64,000 nt of DNA, taken from the NCBI GenBank assembly GCA_963827855.1, contig CAWHBY010000004.1:248001-312000 (forward strand), written 5' to 3'. The notes under the pieces were generated by a model. It did no database searches, was not told where the DNA came from, and saw only the letters and a list, made by a program, of their open reading frames with translations. A program made the translations under genes and the position numbers. The DNA comes from DTPU01 sp963827855. Lineage in GTDB: Bacteria; Planctomycetota; Phycisphaerae; Sedimentisphaerales; Anaerobacaceae. This document shows, one piece after another, positions 43,511 through 51,988 of the stretch. Numbering within the stretch: the first letter of the stretch is position 1; each line of letters begins with the position of its first letter.

Positions 43511-45319
43511 ATGCCAGAGGTGAGGTATCCAGGGCTTTCTGGAATGACCACCGACCGAGCCTGGGCGGTTCTGGTCTGCTTGTCGGGGTGGGCACTTGTC
43601 GCGACTGGAGGGAGTGCCAAGGCGGCAGTGCAGAACAGCCGGTACGTGTTTCAGCCGGGCCGGAGTGCGGTGGTTCAGACCGGCGGCTTCGCGGGCGTGC
43701 ACTGGACCTACTCGCTGACAGGCCAGTTCCTGCTCGCTGTGGATCGTGGGGCTGGGACCGCTTCATTTGTCCAGGTCGATGCGAATGCGGTAGATGACAG
43801 CGAGTACCAGCGGACCCTTGATGTCAATCAGGTGTTTCACATGACGTCACTGCGAGGCACGGTCGTCGATGAGACGATCCTCTCGTTCATGGGCATGGCC
43901 GACGATGGCAGCATCATCCAGGTCACCGCGACCTTGCAGGGGGAGACCATCCGCCTTGCAGGACAGACGGTCCCTCCACCGAACAGCGCGGACTACTTCC
44001 TGTACAGCCTGGATGCGAGCGGCCAGAGGAAGTACAGCGGTGGGGCAGGTGATCCGAACGACCCGTACCGGATCGCTACTGCCGCGGATCTGGTCGCCCT
44101 GGGCCAGACCCCTGTCGACTGTGGCAGGCACTTCGTTCTGACCACCGACATCGACCTGGATCCCAACCTGGCAGGCCAAAAGGCGTTCGACAATGCGGTC
44201 ATTGCTGGGGATGCGAACCAGGCAAACGAGACCTCGCGGTTTGATGGGACTGCTTTCAGCGGCGTCTTTGACGGCAATGAGCATACGATCTCGCATCTGA
44301 CGATCAGAGGCAAGGGCGCCCTGGGCCTGTTCGGCGTACTGGCCTCCGCGGCAGAGGTCAGGGACCTCGGCATCGTCGACGTGAACATCGTCGGCTCAGG
44401 CGATTGCGTCGGAGGCCTGGTAGGGAGCAATGGCTGGCTGACCGGCAATCCTGGCGGCAGGGTGACTCGCTGCTTCAGCACAGGGACCGTCCGCGGCGGC
44501 GGCTCTGTCGGCGGATTGGCTGGGCTGAACCTGGGCGCCCTGGACTCCTGTTACGCACAGGGGACTGTGTCGGGCTGCACGGCGGTCGGCGGCCTCGTCG
44601 GCAGCAACGGCCTGGTCCTGGGGACAGGGGGCCCTGTGGCGGGGAAGGTCTCCCGCTGCTATTCGACCGCGTGCGTCACCGGACAGGAGGCCGTGGGCGG
44701 GCTGGTCGGGGCCCATGGCTGCGTGGATATCGGCCAGCAGGAGCTGATACTGGCGTGTGCCGAGGTGACCGACTCCTTCTGGGACACACAGACAAGCGGC
44801 CAGCCCGCGAGTGCCGGCGGCACCGGCAAGGCGACCTCGGTGATGGAGGCCGCTAGCACATTCCTGGCAGCAGGCTGGGACTTTGTGGGTGAGACTGCCA
44901 ACGGCACGGCCGACGTCTGGTGGGTCAACGAGGGGAAGGACTATCCGAGGTTCTGGTGGCAGGCTGTGAAGGCCGTGCGTCTGCCTGTCATCGAGCTTGA
45001 CCTGGCGAGCTTCGACACACAGATTGCCAGCGGCGTCATCTTGGTGGATTTCTATGCAACGTGGTGCTCCCACTGCACGAGGCAGGCTCCTGTGCTCGAA
45101 GAGGTGGCTGATCGACTCCTGGGCCGGGCGAGAGTGGCCAAGCTGGATGTCGACAAGGTGAGTGCGGTGGCCAAGAGATACTCGGTGACCTCGATCCCGA
45201 CCCTGATCGTGTTTCAGGATGGACTGGTCGTCAGGCGATTCGTCGGTGAGACGAGCGCGGATGTATTGGTCGCGGCCGTCCTGGCGGCAGTGGACTCAGT
45301 GGGGCAACCGACCCACTGA
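43511..45319 (+). CDS. Secreted GLUG-repeat protein fused to a thioredoxin domain
   Basis: About 602 residues from the ATG at 43511 (GGAGG 7 nt upstream; signal around AWAVLVCLSGWALVATGGSAKA). Residues about 150-470 contain GLUG-type repeats common in bacterial surface proteins: FSGVFDGNEHTISHLTI, VGGLVGSNG twice, VGGLAGLNLG and GGLVGAHG. Residues about 495-600 are a thioredoxin domain: VILVDFYATWCSHCTRQAP, given as residues 513-531, then KLDVDKVSAVAKRYSVTSIPTLIVF with the cis-proline TSIPT. The active site is CSHC instead of CGPC. It is probably extracytoplasmic. An adhesin-like domain with a redox domain on one chain is unusual. Confidence 0.9.
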   Translation: MPEVRYPGLSGMTTDRAWAVLVCLSGWALVATGGSAKAAVQNSRYVFQPGRSAVVQTGGFAGVHWTYSLTGQFLLAVDRGAGTASFVQVDANAVDDSEYQRTLDVNQVFHMTSLRGTVVDETILSFMGMADDGSIIQVTATLQGETIRLAGQTVPPPNSADYFLYSLDASGQRKYSGGAGDPNDPYRIATAADLVALGQTPVDCGRHFVLTTDIDLDPNLAGQKAFDNAVIAGDANQANETSRFDGTAFSGVFDGNEHTISHLTIRGKGALGLFGVLASAAEVRDLGIVDVNIVGSGDCVGGLVGSNGWLTGNPGGRVTRCFSTGTVRGGGSVGGLAGLNLGALDSCYAQGTVSGCTAVGGLVGSNGLVLGTGGPVAGKVSRCYSTACVTGQEAVGGLVGAHGCVDIGQQELILACAEVTDSFWDTQTSGQPASAGGTGKATSVMEAASTFLAAGWDFVGETANGTADVWWVNEGKDYPRFWWQAVKAVRLPVIELDLASFDTQIASGVILVDFYATWCSHCTRQAPVLEEVADRLLGRARVAKLDVDKVSAVAKRYSVTSIPTLIVFQDGLVVRRFVGETSADVLVAAVLAAVDSVGQPTH

Positions 45320-45366
45320 TCGGGCTGGGGCCGCTGCTTCTATTGCACCCAATGAACTGGGGGGCC

Positions 45367-45951
45367 ATGGGTACGCTTGAAGAACGGGTGGCAAGGGCGG
45401 TGCGGGAGGACGTGAGCATCGTAGCCCATGACCCTGCCTGGCCAGAGTCGTTCAGGCAGGAGGCAGGGCGACTGCGGCAGTGCCTGCCCTCCGGCGTCCT
45501 CCGGCGGATCGAGCACTTTGGCAGCACCGCGGTGCCTGGGTTGGCAGCCAAGCCTGTGATCGACATGCTCGCAGAGGTGACCAGCCTGAGGCGGGCCCGG
45601 AAGGAGATCGCTCCCATCCTGGAAGGGCAGGGCTATGACTACTTCTGGCGTCCCACGATGGGCGATCACGAACCGCCGTGGTACGCCTTCTTCATCAAGC
45701 GCAGCGCCTCCGGCATCCGCACGCACCACATCCATATGATCACCCGGCGTCCAGTCTTCCGGGCCCATTGGGAGAGGCTCCTGTTCCGCGATTACCTGAT
45801 TGGCCATGCGGATGTGGCGAGAGAATACGAGGCCCTGAAAAGGGGTCTGGCCATCGCCTACCCCAACGACCGCGTGGCCTACACGGCAGGAAAGACGGAC
45901 TTCATCCTGCGAATCATGGCAAAAATGACGCTTGAAGGCAACGGAGGCTGA
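45367..45951 (+). CDS. GrpB family protein (nucleotidyltransferase fold)
   Basis: About 194 residues from the ATG at 45367, preceded by a G-run; ATG 45352 and TTG 45343 are alternatives with no better signal. Family motifs: IVAHDPAWPESFRQEA, IEHFGSTAVPGLAAKPVIDM, HIHMITRRPVFRAHW, LFRDYLIGHADVAREYEALK and AYTAGKTDFI. GrpB/UPF0157 proteins share the nucleotidyltransferase fold, sometimes fused to dephospho-CoA kinase. Their substrate is generally unknown. The downstream gap has GC-rich inverted repeats at about 45973-45994. Confidence 0.9.
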   Translation: MGTLEERVARAVREDVSIVAHDPAWPESFRQEAGRLRQCLPSGVLRRIEHFGSTAVPGLAAKPVIDMLAEVTSLRRARKEIAPILEGQGYDYFWRPTMGDHEPPWYAFFIKRSASGIRTHHIHMITRRPVFRAHWERLLFRDYLIGHADVAREYEALKRGLAIAYPNDRVAYTAGKTDFILRIMAKMTLEGNGG

Positions 45952-46053
45952 GAAGGATCCCATAATCCTGACCCGCGGGCGTTTGGACCCGCGGCCGGCG
46001 GAGCCGGGTGGCTTGCCGTTACTGGGATTCCCTACTCTGAAGACCGTATTCCC

Positions 46054-46082
46054 TTGCATCCAGACGCTCATTGATGTATAAT
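46054..46082 (+). promoter_or_regulatory. Sigma70-type promoter of the parA operon
   Basis: TTGCAT, a 17-bp spacer and a perfect TATAAT lie 88 bp before the ParA start. Confidence 0.65.
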
Positions 46083-46170
46083 GCGATATGGTATAGCGGA
46101 TATGACCAACCAGGGGGGTGTTCGGTTGGTGCACACTCATTCTGTGGGGCGGGGCTGCCAGAGCGACGAT

Positions 46171-46956
46171 ATGAGAACCATCGCCATAGCCAACCAGAAG
46201 GGCGGTTGCGGCAAGACGACCACGGCTGTAAACGTGGCGGCTGCGCTGGCGATGTCTGGACATCGCACGCTTCTGGTGGACTTCGATCCGCAGGGCCACG
46301 GGACCCTCGGCGTGGGCCAGGAACCCAGCGTCCTGGTCAAGACCATGCATGAGGTGATGGCAGACGGCCGCACGTCCATCTCGGACGTCGCCGTCAGCAC
46401 GCGGATCGACCACCTGGCCTTGGCTCCCAGCAATGTCCTGCTGGGCACCGTGGAGGTGGAACTCAGCCAGACGGCGGGCAGGGAGCTAATCCTCGCCGCC
46501 AAGCTGCGAGAGGTGGCACAAGGGTATGACTACGCCGTGATCGACTGCCCTCCGCAACTGGGTCTTCTGATGCTGAATGCCCTGGTGGCCAGTCACTATC
46601 TGGTCGTTACGGTGCAGGTGCACTACTACGCCTTGGAAGGTCTCAAGCGGCTGCTCGAGACGGTACACGAGATGCGCAGACGGTTTACCCTGTGCCAGGT
46701 GCGAACCCTGGGCCTGGCGCTGACCTTTGTGGAAGACCGTGTGACTCTGAGCCGTACGGTCCAGAGACAACTGCGGGACTACTTCGGAGAACTCGTCTTC
46801 GACGGGGTGATCCACCGGAGCACGCGGCTGGCCGAGGCTCCCAATGCCGGCGAGCCAATCCTGACGTATGCCCCCAACTGCAAGGCCGCGGCCGAATACC
46901 GGGCGTTGGCAGGCGAGATTGTCCATCGAATCGAGGGTGCCGAGGTCACGGTATGA
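46171..46956 (+). CDS. ParA family ATPase
   Basis: About 261 residues from the ATG at 46171; the frame to 46081 overlaps the promoter. It has the deviant Walker A KGGCGKTTT in IANQKGGCGKTTTAVN, DFDPQGHGT, and Walker B YDYAVIDCPPQLG. ParA ATPases position DNA or protein cargo by ATP-driven dimerisation on the nucleoid. No parB gene follows. Instead its stop overlaps the start of a small cysteine-rich protein, so that is its likely partner. A close paralog is cut by the right window edge (63571-64000), sharing QVHYYALEGL. Confidence 0.92.
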   Translation: MRTIAIANQKGGCGKTTTAVNVAAALAMSGHRTLLVDFDPQGHGTLGVGQEPSVLVKTMHEVMADGRTSISDVAVSTRIDHLALAPSNVLLGTVEVELSQTAGRELILAAKLREVAQGYDYAVIDCPPQLGLLMLNALVASHYLVVTVQVHYYALEGLKRLLETVHEMRRRFTLCQVRTLGLALTFVEDRVTLSRTVQRQLRDYFGELVFDGVIHRSTRLAEAPNAGEPILTYAPNCKAAAEYRALAGEIVHRIEGAEVTV

Positions 46957-47366
46957 CCGATCGAAAACCCAACCTCCCCAAGAACGTCAGCACGATCTTC
47001 ACCGGTGCGACCCTGCCCGACGACGTGGCGTCCCACTGTCCGGCAATGCCGGCAGCGCCCTTGCGTCCCGGTCTGCCCGCGGATGCCGGCCTGCCTGAGG
47101 CCGCTGCGGCTCGCGCTGCCCCTCATGTCATTCCCATCAAGGATCGATTCCTAGAGACGCTCATGGCCGCGGTCCCGTGCGAGAAGAACCACGTGTGCTA
47201 TCGCTCGGGCTTTGTGTCGCTCTGCAGGGCAAGGCCTCTCATGGGCGGCCGCGTGCTGGAGTGTCTGGAGCGGAGTTCGCCCTGTTCTCACCGGCTGTCA
47301 GTCCTCCACAAGGCCATCTGCAGGTGCAGGATTCGTCAGCACATCGCGATGCGGCTCGGCCGCTGA
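46953..47366 (+). CDS. Cysteine-rich protein translated with ParA
   Basis: 137 residues from the ATG at 46953, which overlaps the ParA stop (ATGA). The first half is Pro/Ala-rich (NVSTIFTGATLPDDVASHCP). The second half, after PIKDRFLETLMAAVPCEKNH, has seven more Cys residues and several His and Arg (VCYRSGFVSLCRA, CLERSSPCSHRL, AICRCRIRQHIA), suggesting a zinc- or iron-sulfur-binding domain. It has no similarity to ParB that I can see. The overlap argues for a function tied to ParA, for example as a cargo or adaptor. Confidence 0.7.
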   Translation: MTDRKPNLPKNVSTIFTGATLPDDVASHCPAMPAAPLRPGLPADAGLPEAAAARAAPHVIPIKDRFLETLMAAVPCEKNHVCYRSGFVSLCRARPLMGGRVLECLERSSPCSHRLSVLHKAICRCRIRQHIAMRLGR

Positions 47367-47442
47367 ATGCCCACTCCTTCCTCTGGAGAACAGGACCTCC
47401 GGAGGCCACTATTTCAAGAGTCAAGAGCCCCCGGTGCAACCT

Positions 47443-48375
47443 TCACGGCACTGCGTTCTCCGGCAGAAAGAACACGCCCGGACCAGGCTCGTCGTCTCCG
47501 TAGGGCAGCCCTTCGGGTCGCAGCTTGATGACCCTCAGCGGCACGACGTCCTGTGGCCGGTACGCCTCGACGTGGCCATCCACGTAGCCACCGTGCAGCA
47601 GGATCTGGGGAGGGGCATTGGGATCCGCGGGGGCATACCAGATCGAGGCGAGCAGGGCCGTATCCGAGACCGCCTCTGCCTTGGCGAAGGACTCGCAGCT
47701 CGCCAGTGCCCCCGGCGTCCGCCAGCCGTTGTATCCAAAATAGTCGCTGATCACCAGGGTGCTGCAGGATCGCCGTGAACTGGCCGGTCCTTGGGGGCCG
47801 TTGTACACGGGACGGCCCGCCCCAAGCCAGCCCACGTAGTTCCAGTACAGGCAGTACGTGCCGCCGACCACGTCCGGCTCCACCGGTGTCTCCGGGTTGT
47901 CCCAGGCGTCTCCCGCATCCCAGGCCTCCTGGAGGTACTTGTACCGTTCCGGCGAGCTGGGGCACTGCCAGGCTTTGGCGCTCGCCAGGTAGGTTCGCAG
48001 GTACGCGCCCACGGACCGGTACTGGCCGGGTGTCCGCAGATCGCTGCCTGCCAGCTTCGTTGGATCTGACCAGTTCCACTGCGAGTTGAAGCCGACCTTG
48101 GCGATGGAAGGCGGGTAGTGGCCTTCGTTGTCCTCGGCAAAGAGGTTGACCGCGTCGACGGCCTGGCGCTGGCACGTCATACCCAGCAGGGATCTCGCTT
48201 TGGCCCTGATGCTGCGGAGAGAGGGCAGCAAGATGCCGGTCATCAGGCCCATGATCGAGAAGACCACGACCAACTCGATCAAGGTCACGGCCTTGCAGGC
48301 CTTTCGCGACCTCTCGGTGCTGCGAATCACCGCTGCGGCTGCGGTCGTCAGAGTGCTTAAGGTCTTGTCATCCAT
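47443..48375 (-). CDS. Type IV prepilin-like (type II secretion pseudopilin) protein
   Basis: 310 residues. After a 30-residue leader comes the prepilin motif, here KAVTLIELVVVFSIMGLM, with Ala-Val at the cleavage site instead of the usual Gly-Phe. The rest is the planctomycete pseudopilin type: VDAVNLFAEDNEGHYPPS near residue 75, a Trp/Tyr-rich middle and a C-terminal LLHGGYVDGHVEAYRP, like the HGGxxDGHV ending of prepilin-type processing-associated proteins. It would be processed by PilD and assembled in the periplasm. Its start overlaps the end of the beta-helix gene by 19 nt. Confidence 0.85.
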   Translation of the reverse strand: MDDKTLSTLTTAAAAVIRSTERSRKACKAVTLIELVVVFSIMGLMTGILLPSLRSIRAKARSLLGMTCQRQAVDAVNLFAEDNEGHYPPSIAKVGFNSQWNWSDPTKLAGSDLRTPGQYRSVGAYLRTYLASAKAWQCPSSPERYKYLQEAWDAGDAWDNPETPVEPDVVGGTYCLYWNYVGWLGAGRPVYNGPQGPASSRRSCSTLVISDYFGYNGWRTPGALASCESFAKAEAVSDTALLASIWYAPADPNAPPQILLHGGYVDGHVEAYRPQDVVPLRVIKLRPEGLPYGDDEPGPGVFFLPENAVP

Positions 48376-51020
48376 TGGAGGATATCCATGCCTTCAAGCG
48401 AGGCCGCTCTGGCCGCCCAGTCGCGGCCGGGAAGAGCGGCGTCGGTCCAGCCCGCCGAGCTGCCGGGCTCCTGATCTCCCTGGCTGTCAGAGCGGCTGAG
48501 GCTCGCGTGGGGCGTGCCGCCGAACACCCCCATGTCGATGCACCTGCCGTTGGGCCACGGCTCGGCCCAGAAGCCTGCGTCGGGCCGGCCTGCGTCGATG
48601 CAGGGGCTTTGGACTTTGTCCGCTATCCACAGGTCCAGCCTGGGCACGTATCGGCCCCGTGCACTGAGCAGATGGAAATCGTCGCGCCGGGTGTCTGCGA
48701 AGAGGGGATCGCCGAGGATGTTGCCCAACCCTGCAGCCGTTGCCGCGGTTTGCACACGACTGTAGCGGGCAGTGCACTGGAACAGATCGCCCAGGCTGTT
48801 GTCCCAGAAGATGCAACTGTGGATGGTGGGGGCTGCGCCGTCGTAGGCCACGACACCGAATCGATTGCCCGCGACGGTCAGGTTCGCCAGCGTGGGACTT
48901 GCGCCATTGCAGAACACCGCATACTTGCTCGTGCGGATGACCAGGTTACGGACGATGCTGTCGCTGCCTTCCCCCTTATAGAAGGAGAACGCACACCCGG
49001 CGGGCGCAGAGACGATGGCTGTGTCGCCCACTCCCTGGATCAGGATCGCCTTGCCCAGTAAATCCACCTCCTCTTCGTACACGCCGGGCCACACGAGGAC
49101 CACGTCGCCGTCCCGGGCCGCTGTCACGGCCCGCTGGATGGTGGCAAAGGCGTCGGCATGGCCCAGCCCGCCGTGGTCGTCACTGCCGGCCTTGGCCTGG
49201 ACGTGATAGATGAAACGGGTCCTGCCTCCACTGGACTGCGGGGTCCCCCCGTACGCGCCCTGATCGATCTGCCCGCCGCAGCCCGGGACTTCGTAGAGCA
49301 GGGGATCCTGGGGATCGCCTGCGTCGATGCAGGGGCTGTGGACCTTGTCCGCGACGACCAGACCCGTGGCTGGATCGAGCCTGCCTGCCTGGGACCTCAG
49401 GTGGTAGTCTCGTGACTCAGGGGCGACGAACAGCGGGTCCAGGTTGAGATTGCCCTGGCCGGCACAACCACCCTGGACATTACAATAGGTGACCTGGCAG
49501 CCTGCTGACGAGGTGCCGAACTGCAGAGGCTGGCCTTGATTGCCCCACAAAATGCTGTTCGTGATCGTGACCCTGCATCCCTCTGCAGAGATCCCGCCTG
49601 CAGCGAGTGCGGCAGGGCCGGTCAACTTGTTGTCTGCCACCGTACAGTTGCGGAGACTCAGCAGACCGGGATCGCCGGTGGTCCACACACCAGAGCCGGC
49701 CTGGGCCAGATTTCCGGCGATGAGGGTCTGCCGCAGGGTGATCTCCAGGCCCGGTCCCTCGCCGCACACCCCTCCTCCAGCACCCAAGTCCGAGGAACCG
49801 TTGCCCACGATCCTGCAGTCTCGCACCTCCACTGTGCTGTTGGCCACGTAGAGCCCTCCGCCCAGAGCTGCTGCAGCGGCACGATTGCCCTCGATCACAC
49901 AGCGAATGAGTCGGACATTGGCCTGCCGGACTACGGCGATGCCTCCGCCCATGCCCTGTCCTGACGTGGCGGCACAGTTGACGATCGTGCAGTCCACGAG
50001 GGTGGGGCTGCCTCCCGCGCATGCGATGCCGCCGCCCATCTGCGCGAGGCAGCCGCGGATCCTGCAGCCGACGATCATGGGGCTGCTCTTCTCACAGAGG
50101 ATTCCGCCTCCGCCAGGTCCCAGACCGGACAGGTCTGGTCTGGCCGCGGTCTTCTCAGCCCCGGCTTGGATCGTGAACCCCTGGATGACACAACCAGGTC
50201 CTTCGCCCTCGTGGATGTAGAATCCCCGTGCCTGCGATCCGTCGCCGCAGAGGATCGTGGTCTTGGTCGCCCCTGCGGTGCTTCGCACGGTGATGGACTT
50301 GCCTCTCATCTGGAGATTCACGTTGCCCGGGCCCTGATAGATGCCCGGGCCGACCTCTATGAGGTCTCCGTCCCTGGCCGCATCGATGGCCTGCTGGATC
50401 GTGCGAGCAGCCCCCGGCACGGTGATCGTGGCAGCAGGAACAGCCAGACAGGCAGTCAGGTTGTCGATGGCTGCATAGGTGCCGAAGAAGGCAATGGTGC
50501 AGGCGCCCAGCGAAGACCGGACATCAAGGGCCGCGCGGCCCTGGGGGAGGGCCACCGGTTCGGACCACGTCGTGCCGTCTGATGACCATACGGCGTACAG
50601 CCCTCGATCGACCCCGGGCGGATAGAGGACGTCAAGACACACCGTGCCTTTGATGGGACCGGGTGCGGTGCCGGCAGCAGGAAAGCGATATCCCAGGTAC
50701 GCGGGTCTCGCCAGCCAGCCAACGAACTGCAGGTTGCGGTCGTGGCCCAGGCCGTTGAACTGCAGGCAGGGTTCTGAGGGGGGAAAGGCACCCTCCGGCC
50801 AGAACCGGCTGCAGAACATCGCATCCGGTTCCGCTCGGTCGTCACCGAATCCGTCGCTGTACTCGTAACTCCAGCCGTTACGTGGATCGCTGGCACGGGC
50901 CTCCGGCGACTTTGCGGGCCACGGCTCTGCTGTCAGATCCTCGCCGTGGGCGTCGCCTGGCCAGGGCATCCCCGGCAAGGCCATGACAACAACCAAGACA
51001 ATGGTGCCGTTCCTCTTCAC
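48357..51020 (-). CDS. Secreted right-handed parallel beta-helix protein
   Basis: 887 residues from a GTG at 51020 (signal MKRNGTIVLVVVMALPGMPW). Two beta-helix blocks are visible. The first, from about residue 210 (TIQQAIDAARDGDLIEVGPG), runs through repeats such as CVIQGFTIQAG, MIVGCRIRGCLAQMGGGIAC and VRLIRCVIEGNRA. The second starts near 640 (FATIQRAVTAARDGDVVLVW). Both contain the S/C...I.N...GGG pattern of PbH1 repeats, common in pectate-lyase-like and choice-of-anchor surface proteins. No catalytic motif is identified. It precedes the pilin gene and follows the frameshifted secreted gene. Confidence 0.88.
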   Translation of the reverse strand: MKRNGTIVLVVVMALPGMPWPGDAHGEDLTAEPWPAKSPEARASDPRNGWSYEYSDGFGDDRAEPDAMFCSRFWPEGAFPPSEPCLQFNGLGHDRNLQFVGWLARPAYLGYRFPAAGTAPGPIKGTVCLDVLYPPGVDRGLYAVWSSDGTTWSEPVALPQGRAALDVRSSLGACTIAFFGTYAAIDNLTACLAVPAATITVPGAARTIQQAIDAARDGDLIEVGPGIYQGPGNVNLQMRGKSITVRSTAGATKTTILCGDGSQARGFYIHEGEGPGCVIQGFTIQAGAEKTAARPDLSGLGPGGGGILCEKSSPMIVGCRIRGCLAQMGGGIACAGGSPTLVDCTIVNCAATSGQGMGGGIAVVRQANVRLIRCVIEGNRAAAAALGGGLYVANSTVEVRDCRIVGNGSSDLGAGGGVCGEGPGLEITLRQTLIAGNLAQAGSGVWTTGDPGLLSLRNCTVADNKLTGPAALAAGGISAEGCRVTITNSILWGNQGQPLQFGTSSAGCQVTYCNVQGGCAGQGNLNLDPLFVAPESRDYHLRSQAGRLDPATGLVVADKVHSPCIDAGDPQDPLLYEVPGCGGQIDQGAYGGTPQSSGGRTRFIYHVQAKAGSDDHGGLGHADAFATIQRAVTAARDGDVVLVWPGVYEEEVDLLGKAILIQGVGDTAIVSAPAGCAFSFYKGEGSDSIVRNLVIRTSKYAVFCNGASPTLANLTVAGNRFGVVAYDGAAPTIHSCIFWDNSLGDLFQCTARYSRVQTAATAAGLGNILGDPLFADTRRDDFHLLSARGRYVPRLDLWIADKVQSPCIDAGRPDAGFWAEPWPNGRCIDMGVFGGTPHASLSRSDSQGDQEPGSSAGWTDAALPGRDWAARAASLEGMDILQWMTRP

Positions 51021-51039
51021 GGTCCTCCCAATTCATCAA

Positions 51040-51070
51040 GACCAGGGAGGACCCGGGGTCCTCCCTGGTC
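51040..51070. other. 31-nt near-perfect palindrome between two operon genes
   Basis: Two 15-bp arms (GACCAGGGAGGACCC and its exact complement) flank a single base. It lies 20 bp upstream of the GTG start of the beta-helix gene and repeats the sequence GGGAGGACC found in that gene's ribosome-binding site. There is no T-tract on either side. Confidence 0.85.
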
Positions 51071-51097
51071 AGGTCAAGCCGCGAGCCTGTTCAATGA

Positions 51098-51881
51098 TCA
51101 GAGGCTCACGTCCGTCTCACCCTGCGCGTCCTCAGCCAGGCTCTGCTCCGCCCCGGTTTCGAAATCGGCCGTGGTTGTGTCGCCGGCCTCCTTGACCGTC
51201 TTTCCATCCACGACCACCACTTTCACGTACACGGTGTCCCGGTCTACCTCGGCAGGAATCTCCGGCAGCTTGCCACCCCGCCGGATCCCCAATCGCTCTC
51301 GCCACTTGTCCAGGGGCTCGGTGTACTGAGGTTGGGCCTCCGTCCTGATGATTCCGCGAAGCGAGTAGATGCCGGCCTTGGGGAACCGCACTGCCACAGT
51401 GACGTCTCCATGGCCGATGCTGGGACCCTTTCGGGTGTCCTTGGCCCCGTCCTGGCCGAGGGTGACCCATGACACCTTGGAGGGCGAATGCACCGTGGCG
51501 GCCTCACGTTTGTTCGGATCGTTGACGTCGTCTACTTGCCGCTGCAGTTCTAATGAGATGGCCACTGTTCCATAGGTACCTGCGTACCAAACCGCCTCGG
51601 ATCTCTCTCCCAGGCCAAAGACCACCCTGGTTCCAGTGACCACACGCAGGGTGCCGTCCGCGCGAAAAATTCTCTGCAGCACCGCCGGGCAGCCAGGACA
51701 GGGTGGTAGCCCAACCGGGCAGGTCGGTCAGGCACGCCCTGGGGGCAGCCAGGACATAGGAAACCGTCGAGTCTGGCGCAAAGACGTCGGGCCGGTTCGG
51801 ATCCTCCTTGGCGTTGGTCGTCACGGTCAGGCTGGCGACGATCGCCAGTACGAGGGAATGGGTCCACATTCTAGTCAACAT
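51098..51881 (-). pseudogene. Small secreted protein, interrupted by one frameshift
   Basis: An excellent AGGAGG lies 6 nt before the ATG at 51881. The signal peptide contains MWTHSLVLAIVASLTVTTNA. The first frame runs to ENFSR, near 51665, then becomes nonsense. The other frame continues FRADGTLRVVTGTRVVFGL and ends at 51098 with a beta-sandwich-like body (VTVAVRFPKAGIYSLRGII, RDTVYVKVVVVDG). Removing one A from the run of five at 51665-51669 joins them. The full product would be about 260 residues, with an immunoglobulin-like fold of unknown role. It lies between the fused sigma factor and the beta-helix gene. Confidence 0.75.
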
Positions 51882-51988
51882 GAAAAACCTCCTGAAAAAT
51901 CTGCATTTCTTATCCATCATCGTTCACCCGCGCGGTTCTGTGGTCTTGTGCGGTCTGGCCATGACCGCATGACAAATCTGTAGTTCTC

